A DNA stretch of 64,000 nucleotides, from positions 1 through 64,000 of the forward strand of contig JAZRMW010000061.1 of the NCBI GenBank assembly GCA_045647865.1. Direction: 5' to 3'. Origin of the DNA: Phocaeicola_A sp045647865. Its GTDB lineage: Bacteria; Bacteroidota; Bacteroidia; Bacteroidales; Bacteroidaceae. A program made the position numbers and the translations under genes. The notes under the pieces are model-generated. The model saw nothing but the letters and a program-made list of their open reading frames with translations. It made no database searches and was not told the DNA's origin. How positions within the stretch are numbered: the first letter of the stretch is position 1; each line of letters begins with the position of its first letter. Positions 7,584 to 15,215 of the stretch are shown here, one piece after another.

Positions 7584-9563
7584 TTATTCCAATTGTTTTT
7601 TCAACTCTTTCAGTTTGTTTTCAAAGGCTTCTTTGTCATAAAGACCGTAGTCCAGTCCTTCGCGCACCACGTTGCCCTGCTTGTCCAGCGTCTCGTAGTG
7701 GGGGATGCCGTTGAACTGGAAGAGTTCCATCAGTTTGTTGTACTCGTCGCGGGTAATGAGGTGGCAGTCCTCCCCGTCGAGGTTCTCTTTCACGTAGTTA
7801 TTGTATGCTTCATCGGATGATTCCGGGGCAGCGATGAATAGGAAATCCACTTCGGGATGGTCTCTGAAGGCCTTGCGCAACTCCTTGGAGTGTTCGATGG
7901 CGCTCCGGCAGGGGCCGCAACCCATTCCCCAAAAGTCGATGAGCAGGTATTTGCCTCTGTACTTGTCCGTCATGCGGCGCAGGATACGGGTTGCTTCCGT
8001 ATCGGGCAGGCTGTAGATGAGTGTCTGCCGCTCCAACTCCTTGGCATAGAGACGGTCGAGATTGGCCTGCAGGCCGGGATGCTCCAATGTCTCGCGGCGG
8101 AGTTCCACCAACCTCTTCTGTTCCTCCTTTTCCTTCCGGAAGTTTTTGAGATTGTTCTCCGTCTTTCTCAAGATGACAATCTTTCCCCATAGCGAGGGGC
8201 TGTCCGCTCCTGTCACCTTCATGTCGTTGGCCAGTATGGTACTGTCTTTGCTTGCTTCATAGTCGGCTTTCACTACGAGGAGCCTGAAGGCTTCGTCCAG
8301 CACCGGCGCAAATTCATAGCGGTTCAGCATAAGGCTTATGTCGTTGCTGGTCAGTGAAGAGACATCGTTGTAGGGAAGTTCCCTGAAAAATCCCCAATTG
8401 GCTGCATCACCCACATCAGCCAACTTCTTATAGGCACGGATGCTGTCTTCGCCCGTCACTTCTCGATAGGTCGCAAACCGGGCATCCAGCGTATAATCCA
8501 TAATCCACCGGGCATGGCGTAACTTGTTCCACACGTGTGCCAAGTGCCACTCCCATGGATTGAAACCGTTGCGCCAGGCTATGTAATCCACAGCCTTTTC
8601 GTTGGCCTTGGCCAGTCCCATCAGTTTTTTCTGCATCTCTGCAAACGACAGCGCCTCCTTATCTTTTTCATAGTCCCTGTACTGATAGCTGTTCATGTAG
8701 TCCGTTCCGCTCATCATCAGCCTTTCGCAACGCAGCACCTCCTCGTCAGAGCCTTTATAGTCTATCGTCCAGTCCTTGTGGATGTTGATCACGGTGGTGC
8801 ATCCCGGCACCAGATAGGCACTGATTGGCTGATAGAGGTTTTCCGTGCGGATAGAGAAATAGAGATCCTTGGGATAAAAATCGACAAACTTGACTTCGAA
8901 TCTTCCGTCTTCCTGCACATCGATGGCTTTGGGCGTGTCCTCGCCTGTCAGTTCGTTTCCCAGGTAGAGTTGCATGGTGTTGAACCCCATGTCGCGCGAG
9001 TATCCCTCAATCTGTCCGCACAGGCAGACGGTGTCCGTGCGGATGAAGTCCTGTGGCACACTCACCGTATCCACGAAGGCGGGAATGCGGATAGGCTTCT
9101 TGGCATCGTGTATGCCTAAGATCTGGAAGTCGCCCGACTTCCTGCCCTCTATCAAGTCAAAGAAAGGAGTCTTCTTGGGCAGAGGTTCGAACAGCAGTTT
9201 GAAGTCGTTCGCCTCGTTGGTTGCCTTTTGGAAGAATTGGTCGAACTTCTCGCCGGGGACTCCTTGGCTGCGCATGATGCGGTACTCCTTACCTTTGTCG
9301 TCCACGAGGCAAGTGGCTCGGTCAAAGCGGAAGCCATTGTTCGTGTCACGTTTGTGGAAAGTGACGATGGTGGCCGTGTCGGTCAGCATCACGTGGGTGA
9401 TTTCTGCATTGCCAACATTGCTGTTCAGCCATTGTACATCCTTGAACTGCTTCTTGAATGCCTGTACCGGACTACCAGTCATGAGCAGCACTGCTGCCAG
9501 TGAAAGTGTGCGTAGGGCGCATCTCGCCCACATCGCAACGGAATGTTTTTTCTGTTTCATCAT
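7584..9563 (-). CDS. exported TlpA-like thioredoxin-fold protein (659 aa)
   Basis: The start at 9563 begins a long Sec-type signal (positive N-terminus, then AAVLLMTGSPVQA, cleaved near residue 35). No lipobox is seen, so the product is likely periplasmic. The N-terminal half resembles that of the 621-aa neighbour. The C-terminal thioredoxin-like domain has FWGMGCGPC with redox Cys at 549 and 552 and a cis-Pro (NGIPHYETLDKQG). It probably performs thiol-disulfide exchange in the envelope. It is upstream of, and on the same strand as, the other TlpA-like genes; 217 bp separates it from the gene starting at 7366. Confidence 0.87.
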   Translation of the reverse strand: MMKQKKHSVAMWARCALRTLSLAAVLLMTGSPVQAFKKQFKDVQWLNSNVGNAEITHVMLTDTATIVTFHKRDTNNGFRFDRATCLVDDKGKEYRIMRSQGVPGEKFDQFFQKATNEANDFKLLFEPLPKKTPFFDLIEGRKSGDFQILGIHDAKKPIRIPAFVDTVSVPQDFIRTDTVCLCGQIEGYSRDMGFNTMQLYLGNELTGEDTPKAIDVQEDGRFEVKFVDFYPKDLYFSIRTENLYQPISAYLVPGCTTVINIHKDWTIDYKGSDEEVLRCERLMMSGTDYMNSYQYRDYEKDKEALSFAEMQKKLMGLAKANEKAVDYIAWRNGFNPWEWHLAHVWNKLRHARWIMDYTLDARFATYREVTGEDSIRAYKKLADVGDAANWGFFRELPYNDVSSLTSNDISLMLNRYEFAPVLDEAFRLLVVKADYEASKDSTILANDMKVTGADSPSLWGKIVILRKTENNLKNFRKEKEEQKRLVELRRETLEHPGLQANLDRLYAKELERQTLIYSLPDTEATRILRRMTDKYRGKYLLIDFWGMGCGPCRSAIEHSKELRKAFRDHPEVDFLFIAAPESSDEAYNNYVKENLDGEDCHLITRDEYNKLMELFQFNGIPHYETLDKQGNVVREGLDYGLYDKEAFENKLKELKKQLE

Positions 9564-9684
9564 CGAAGAAATTTACGATTTGATTATTTACTATTTATTT
9601 ACGATTTTATTGATTTAGCTATTCCAGTTCCCTCTCCTTCGGCTAATCCTTGTACACAAGTTTGGCATCAGGTTCGGAGTAACT

Positions 9685-9780
9685 ACAACTCCTCCCCTAA
9701 GTTAGGGGCGATTGCGAGCTGGCACAGCAATCGGGGAGCCTTTTGGCGACGGAGGGCGGTTGGGGAGGGGCTGCCTCACC
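9685..9780. repeat. GC-rich hairpin repeat between permease and TlpA-like gene
   Basis: The segment contains CTCCCCTAAGTTAGGGG, a second near-palindrome around GCGATTGCGAGC, and a closing GAGGGG, so it can fold into a branched hairpin. Its style (short G/C-run palindromes around a CGGAGGGCGGTTG core) resembles the element at 63494-63651. It sits directly downstream of the permease gene ending at 9776 and may help end its transcript. Confidence 0.4.
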
Positions 9781-12178
9781 CTTTGCAAATCTCATCCGCC
9801 GGATGAGCCGTCGCCGTCTTCCACACGCGCCAGCCGATGCAGAGGGCAACAAGCAGGGCGACGAGGAGAAAGATGCCCACGTAAATCCACCACGATATTT
9901 CGGTCTGCACCACATACTGCTCCAACCACGGCTTCATGCAGGCATAGCCCAGAGGGAAAGCTACCAAAGCAGCCACTCCTTGCAAGCTCATGTATTCGAG
10001 GAAGAACATGTCGAGGATGTCCTTCACCGTAGCACCGTGTACCTTACGGATAGCGATTTCTTTGCGGCGCTGCTCGCAGGTGAGCATAATCATCGACCAT
10101 ACACCGAAGAGGGCGATGAGGATGCAGACGATGGCCGTAGTGGTCAGGAGTTTCTGCAAATTGATTTCGCTTTCAAGCAAATCTTCATATTCCTCTTCCA
10201 CATTAGAAATGTTGGCTCCGAGGCTTCCGCCGTAACTGCTTATCTTCTCCTCGTACTTCTTTCTGTAGGCTGTCCAGTCTCCCGGTTGGTATTTGAAGAC
10301 AAAGGAATTGCCCCGTCTTCCTTCCATAAAATCTTGGAAGCCGAAAAAGGTGGGCTTGGCAGGTGTAGTGGGACCAAAAATCAAGAAATCCTTGACTACT
10401 CCGACGACCGTGAAAGGTAGGTGGAACCACCCTATCTGTTTCCCTATCGGGTCGTCCCAATTGAATTTCTTGGCCATAGTTTCATTGATGACGATGGCAG
10501 AAGGGTCGTCCCCTTCCTGCAGATAGCGTCCTTTCAGCAGTTGCAATCCGTAGAAATCAGCCAGTCGGCATTCCATGTCCTCAAAAGCTTGGCATTCTAT
10601 CGACTCCTCTATCATTTCTACGTTCATTTGTCTTCCTTGTGTAATCTTGGTAAAGGTGTAATGAGTGCTAGAACCGATAGGAAACAAGGCATTCCACCGA
10701 CGGATGACCTCCGTAACCTCTGGTTGCTGCCGCAGGTATTCACCGAACGACTCCACACCATCCCCTTTGTCACCATAAACGGTAATAACCGCCATATTCT
10801 TCCGCTCAAAACCAAAGTCCTCGTTCCGCAGGGTGTAAAGCTGTTTCTGCAACACCACCGTGCAGAAGATGAAAAGGATGCTGATGCCCAGCTGCAGGCA
10901 GACACTCAGTTTGCGGAAATTGCCATAGCTGAACAACCCCACTTTATTCTGGATGGAGTTCTGCAATGCCTGACGGCGGAAGAATCCGATAACGGGCAAC
11001 GAGATGAGCAACGACACGGACACCACCATCAGCAGATAGACAAGTCCTTCGCGATAGACAAAGCCCACCCCCTCGGGCAACTCGGCCAACTGGCGAAAGT
11101 AGGGTAACATCACCTTCATCAGGTATATACCCAGATACAGGGCTATGGCCAACACCAATCCATACTCCGTGAGGAACTGCACCGTCAGGTTACGCCCCGT
11201 AGCGCCGAACACCGTGCGCAGGGCAATCTCGCGCTGGCGGATGAAAAGGCGGTTGATGAACATTGTCAGGTAGTTGAGCAGACCACACAGGATAAGCAAC
11301 CCGCCCGCAAGGGCAAACAGGCGGATGTGGTCTACCTTCACCTTCACATCGAGATAAAACTGGACGTGACGAAGCTCCGTCAGCGGTATCAGTTTGAATT
11401 TGTCCGACACTTCCACTGCGTAGCTCGCCCCTTTTGACTGATGTATCTGTAACGTATCAAGCCGCTTGTTGATGGCTTCCACATCAGCATGCTCTGACAG
11501 ACGCCAGACATGAGAGAATGCATAAGAAAAAGGATAATCGACTCCATTAGTTTGTTTTGCATTCCTCAAATAGGTGTTGTTGCGCAGCACCTCAAAAGGC
11601 AGACAACTGTGACTGTCCCATCCCTCCACGACGGCTGTCACCGTGAAGTTGCCGCCTGCATGATAGTTCGGCATCGTCACCTCCTTCCCTAATGGTTCTG
11701 CATCGCCCCACAGCCGTTGGGCCATCTCTCGGGTGACGGCAATCTGATTGTCCTGATGCAGGAAGTCCCACGTGCCGGCTACCAACTGCACGTTGAAAAT
11801 CTTCAGGAAAGTGCTGTCGCAGGAAATCACTTTGGCGTTGGGCGTAAGCTGTCGGTCGTGTTGCAATATCCGCTGGTAATCCATGTGGTCGAAACTGGTA
11901 TAGGTCTCCACCTCGGGACAATACTTGACCAGACTGTCGCAGTTCTCATAAGCCACCTGCCAGTCATATCCTGTCAATCTGCTGTTCAAGGAGCGCATCA
12001 AGATGTACATCCTGTCCGCATCCTTATGAAACGCATCATACGTCGTCTCATACTTTATCCACATGCTTGCCAGTGCGAAGCAGGCGAAGCCGATGGCCAG
12101 GCTGACGATGCTGACCGCTGATTGCAGGCGGTACTTCATCAATTGCCGCCAGGCGAGGGTTAGATTATGCTGTAACAT
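9776..12178 (-). CDS. MacB/FtsX-type ABC transporter permease (800 aa)
   Basis: The protein has the duplicated FtsX layout seen in Bacteroidota permeases: TM1 at about 18-40, a periplasmic MacB_PCD-like domain (about 40-280), three TMs (about 285-400), a second half starting with a TM at about 425, another periplasmic domain, and three C-terminal TMs (about 675-790). No ATP-binding subunit is encoded nearby, so its partner ATPase must lie elsewhere. Its first about 50 codons and last about 115 codons are almost identical to those of the next gene (12299-14644), while the middles have diverged, which points to tandem duplication with gene conversion at the ends. Confidence 0.9.
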   Translation of the reverse strand: MLQHNLTLAWRQLMKYRLQSAVSIVSLAIGFACFALASMWIKYETTYDAFHKDADRMYILMRSLNSRLTGYDWQVAYENCDSLVKYCPEVETYTSFDHMDYQRILQHDRQLTPNAKVISCDSTFLKIFNVQLVAGTWDFLHQDNQIAVTREMAQRLWGDAEPLGKEVTMPNYHAGGNFTVTAVVEGWDSHSCLPFEVLRNNTYLRNAKQTNGVDYPFSYAFSHVWRLSEHADVEAINKRLDTLQIHQSKGASYAVEVSDKFKLIPLTELRHVQFYLDVKVKVDHIRLFALAGGLLILCGLLNYLTMFINRLFIRQREIALRTVFGATGRNLTVQFLTEYGLVLAIALYLGIYLMKVMLPYFRQLAELPEGVGFVYREGLVYLLMVVSVSLLISLPVIGFFRRQALQNSIQNKVGLFSYGNFRKLSVCLQLGISILFIFCTVVLQKQLYTLRNEDFGFERKNMAVITVYGDKGDGVESFGEYLRQQPEVTEVIRRWNALFPIGSSTHYTFTKITQGRQMNVEMIEESIECQAFEDMECRLADFYGLQLLKGRYLQEGDDPSAIVINETMAKKFNWDDPIGKQIGWFHLPFTVVGVVKDFLIFGPTTPAKPTFFGFQDFMEGRRGNSFVFKYQPGDWTAYRKKYEEKISSYGGSLGANISNVEEEYEDLLESEINLQKLLTTTAIVCILIALFGVWSMIMLTCEQRRKEIAIRKVHGATVKDILDMFFLEYMSLQGVAALVAFPLGYACMKPWLEQYVVQTEISWWIYVGIFLLVALLVALCIGWRVWKTATAHPADEICKG

Positions 12179-12227
12179 ATTTACGATTTGGTTATTTACT
12201 ATTTATTTGCGATTTGTCTATTCGGTG

Positions 12228-12296
12228 ATTTTAGTGCCGCATGGTTCACTATGCACTCGTAACTTGTAGTTCGTAGCTCGTTACTGTTCACTAATT
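12228..12296. repeat. GAGCTACGA-type repeat between the tandem permeases
   Basis: The segment contains TCGTAACTTGTAGTTCGTAGCTCGTTAC, split here as repeated 10-11 bp GTAGCTCGTAACTT-like words. The same words, on either strand, make hairpins at 52275-52352, 54285-54380 and 60070-60165. It is probably a degraded member of that dispersed family. Confidence 0.5.
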
Positions 12297-12298
12297 CC

Positions 12299-14644
12299 TC
12301 ATCCCTTGCAAATCTCATCCGCCGGATGAGCCGTCGCCGTCTTCCACACGCGCCAGCCGATGCAGAGGGCAACCAGCAGGGCGACGAGGAGGAAGATGCC
12401 GACGTAAATCCACCACGATATTTCGGTCTGCACCACATACTGCTCCAACCACGGCTTCATGCAGGCATAGCCCAGAGGGAAAGCTACTAAAGCCGCCACT
12501 CCTTGCAGGCTCATGTATTCGAGGAAGAACATGTCGAGGATGTCCTTCACCGTAGCACCGAACACCTTGCGGATGGCAATTTCTTTGCGGCGCTGCTCGC
12601 AGGTGAGCATAATCATCGACCACACACCGAAGAGGGCGATGAGGATGCAGACGCTGGTGGTAATGGTGAGAAGGAGTTGTAGATTATCTTCTGACTTCAG
12701 CATCCTCTCGCATTCCTCAGCACACGAGTTTCTGACGGCGTTGGGCAGGTAGCCGCCCCCTTCGTGGAGATATTTCTCCAACTTTTCCTTCAAACTTGGC
12801 CAAGTACCCGGATGGTATCTGAATACGATGTCACTGGGAAGAGTGTATCCTTCGTCACGCTTTGGGTTATAATACATACTATGTCCAAAATAGCAGGGAG
12901 GCACAGGGGTGGTCGGTGAGAAGTTGTTGAAGTCCCTGACCACACCCACGACACGGTCCCTGTAAACAGTCTCCCCGATGGGATTCTCCCACCCCATCAG
13001 TCGGGCATAGGTCTCGTTCACAAGGATAGCGTTCACGTCACTCTCTTCGTTCAGCCAACGTCCTTCGACCAACTGCAGACCATAGAATTTGCAGAATCCT
13101 TCGTCAACCAAATAATGATACACATCTACAGTTTCGCTCAACTGGGGAGCCTCCTCGGGGCTGAGACGACCGTGTCCGGCCCCATTAGGATAGAGGCAGT
13201 TGTGGGTAAAGAAGAGTGTATCTACCTCGGGCTGTTGCTTCAAGAACTCGAAGGTGGCCGTCTTCGCATCGTCCGTATGTATGTCCATACTGATGTAAGC
13301 CATGTTTTCGCGGTTGAATCCCAAGTCGCCCTGGCGCAGGGTATGGAGCTGCTTCATCAGCACCGTCACACAGAAGATACAACACATGGCAATGGCCAAC
13401 TGTGCACCCGTGCTGATGCGGCGGAACAGGTTGTAGCGGCTGAGTGCCCCCACACCCGTGACAACACTCTGTACCGACTGGCGGCGGAAGTACCAGATGA
13501 ATGGCAGGGAGAGGAGCAGCGATGCAATCACTACCAACGTCATATAAAGAAGGCTTTCGCGCTGGATGTAGCCCAACTCTTCGGGGAGTGTGGCCAGCGT
13601 CCTGAACCAGCCAAGCGACACCTTCAGTGCATAGTTGCCAAAGAACATGGCAATGAGGAACAGCAGACCGTACTCCGTGAGGAACTGTACCATCAGGTTG
13701 CCTCCCGTGGCACCGAATACCGTGCGCAGGGCTATCTCGCGCTTGCGGATGAAGAGGCGGTTAATGAACATCGTCAGGTAGTTCAGCAGGCCACACAGGA
13801 TGAGTACCCCACCCGCAATGGCAAACAGGTAGATGTGGTTCAGCTTCACGGGAATCATGCGCTCGTAATTATTTTGTGCTTGCCGCACCTCGTCCATGCG
13901 TACAAGATCGAGTTCTTGCCACATCAATTCACCCGGTCCTTCCCGTGTCCAAAACCTGTCACGCATATCATAATAAGGAATAGGCGTCCTGTCCAAACGG
14001 GCATTTACAGAGTCAATGTCCGCCGACGGATAAAGGCGGTAAAAGTGTTGGGCATATCCTTTCTCCGAGTGAGGCGACACGCTCAACATCTCAAAAGAGA
14101 AGTTGGTGTGTTTGCCCCATCCCTTTACTACCGCTACCACTGTACGCGACCGGCGGACTGGGTCTTCTGTCCCTTCGATGGTCATCAACTGCCCGATGGG
14201 CGATTCGTCGCCCCACAACTTCTCGGCCAGTTCCTCCGTCACAGCCACTTTGGCTGGCGAGGAGAGAAAACTCTCGTCACCCTCCAGTATCTTCACTCCA
14301 AAGAAGGATACGAAGTTGCTGTCACAAACAAACTCTTGCGCATTTATCTTCTTTCCATTTGCCTTACCGGCATACTGGTAGCTGATGCTTGTCACCTCTT
14401 CCACTTCGGGAAACTGCTCTATCTTGTCGGTCACCAACCGATGCATCGTGTTTCCCTTGTTCATCAGGTAATACATCCTGTCCGCATCGCGGTGAAATGC
14501 GTCATACGTCGTCTCATACTTTATCCACATGCTTGCCAGTGCGAAGCAGGCAAAGCCGATGGCCAGACTCACGATGCTGACCGCTGATTGCAGGCGGTAC
14601 TTTACCAATTGCCGCCAGGCGAGAGTTAGATTGTGCTGTATCAT
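12299..14644 (-). CDS. MacB/FtsX-type ABC transporter permease (781 aa)
   Basis: Same architecture as the 800-aa gene downstream: eight predicted TMs in two FtsX halves, each with a periplasmic MacB_PCD-like domain. The N-terminus (IQHNLTLAWRQLVKYRLQSA) and the C-terminal about 115 residues are nearly identical to that neighbour, whereas the two periplasmic domains differ. This is expected for permeases recognising different ligands through exchanged periplasmic domains. The start lies about 250 bp below its likely promoter (14901-14908), so the transcript would have a long leader containing the 21-bp repeat array at 14705-14816. No ABC ATPase is adjacent. Confidence 0.9.
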   Translation of the reverse strand: MIQHNLTLAWRQLVKYRLQSAVSIVSLAIGFACFALASMWIKYETTYDAFHRDADRMYYLMNKGNTMHRLVTDKIEQFPEVEEVTSISYQYAGKANGKKINAQEFVCDSNFVSFFGVKILEGDESFLSSPAKVAVTEELAEKLWGDESPIGQLMTIEGTEDPVRRSRTVVAVVKGWGKHTNFSFEMLSVSPHSEKGYAQHFYRLYPSADIDSVNARLDRTPIPYYDMRDRFWTREGPGELMWQELDLVRMDEVRQAQNNYERMIPVKLNHIYLFAIAGGVLILCGLLNYLTMFINRLFIRKREIALRTVFGATGGNLMVQFLTEYGLLFLIAMFFGNYALKVSLGWFRTLATLPEELGYIQRESLLYMTLVVIASLLLSLPFIWYFRRQSVQSVVTGVGALSRYNLFRRISTGAQLAIAMCCIFCVTVLMKQLHTLRQGDLGFNRENMAYISMDIHTDDAKTATFEFLKQQPEVDTLFFTHNCLYPNGAGHGRLSPEEAPQLSETVDVYHYLVDEGFCKFYGLQLVEGRWLNEESDVNAILVNETYARLMGWENPIGETVYRDRVVGVVRDFNNFSPTTPVPPCYFGHSMYYNPKRDEGYTLPSDIVFRYHPGTWPSLKEKLEKYLHEGGGYLPNAVRNSCAEECERMLKSEDNLQLLLTITTSVCILIALFGVWSMIMLTCEQRRKEIAIRKVFGATVKDILDMFFLEYMSLQGVAALVAFPLGYACMKPWLEQYVVQTEISWWIYVGIFLLVALLVALCIGWRVWKTATAHPADEICKG

Positions 14645-14704
14645 AATGCTGTTTTTTTATCTGCACTGCTAAATTTTGTTTTGCTTGTTCTTCTTTTGAT
14701 TTTG

Positions 14705-14816
14705 CTTAAGAGAAAACTTTAGTCATCGACGATAACTATATAATCGTCGTCGATGATTATGTAATCGTCGTCGATAACTAATTAATCATCGACGACGATT
14801 AAAGTTTTCTCTTAAG
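14705..14816. repeat. array of four 21-bp palindromic units with 17-bp terminal inverted repeats
   Basis: Units start at 14722, 14743, 14764 and 14785, exactly 21 bp apart. Their cores are versions of ATCGTCGTCGAT or its reverse complement, in orientation + - - +. The array is bounded by a perfect 17-bp inverted repeat, CTTAAGAGAAAACTTTA (14705-14721) and its complement at 14800-14816. The whole can form a long hairpin. It lies in the 5' region of the permease starting at 14644. A sister array of the same design is at 63299-63395. Confidence 0.9.
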
Positions 14817-14900
14817 CTTTACAGGTTTTCTCCGTAGCTTGATGTTTTTATTCCGTAGCAAATCCATTTTGTCACTTTATAAGTGTTGGTTTTCTCTTTA

Positions 14901-14908
14901 CAAAGTTA
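14901..14908 (-). promoter_or_regulatory. -7 promoter box for the 781-aa permease
   Basis: The minus strand reads TAACTTTG (TAnnTTTG). No good -33 element is seen, which would fit activator dependence through the palindrome 62 bp upstream. Confidence 0.5.
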
Positions 14909-14969
14909 TTGGATTGTGCAAGAAAATTAGGTTTAAATTCTGTTAAAAACGTTTTTCGACCCCAAAAAC

Positions 14970-14984
14970 GTCTAATTTTTAGAC
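14970..14984. promoter_or_regulatory. palindromic operator candidate, copy 2
   Basis: GTCTAATTTTTAGAC, identical to the core at 7486-7500 and at the same 62-bp distance upstream of a minus-strand -7 box. Confidence 0.6.
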
Positions 14985-15080
14985 ACTCGTTGAGGGGAAA
15001 TAAGGGAAAAAGAGGGGAAAAGCAAGATAAAGGGAGGGACGGATTGCATCAATTGAGGAACAATATCCAATAAGAAGGAA

Positions 15081-15196
15081 GGTGTGTCATGAATAAATTT
15101 CAGACGCGGATTGCGCGGATGACGCAGATTTATATTTGTCATTATACCCGATAGGTTATCATTAATCTGCGTCATCCGCGTCATCCGTGTCTGAGA
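15081..15196. mobile_element. MITE-like long hairpin element, copy 1
   Basis: A left arm rich in GATTGCGCGGATGACGC words and a complementary right arm flank ATTATACCCGATAGGTTAT. A near-homologous element is at 25829-25971, with the same central sequence and a GTGTGTCAT left edge. No reading frame is present. It sits 20 bp downstream of the xylanase stop and could also act as its terminator. Confidence 0.55.
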
Positions 15197-15215
15197 AATG
15201 AATAGAAAAGAATGT

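Noticed and set aside
13115..14587. 490-codon open frame on the plus strand
   Set aside because: It is antisense to the permease gene, whose protein has clear FtsX features; the antisense frame has no domain or promoter support.
14901..14986. Sigma-54 promoter downstream of the palindrome
   Set aside because: Such permeases can be controlled by enhancer-binding regulators, but no TGGCA-N7-TGC-type -24/-12 pair is found at either locus.
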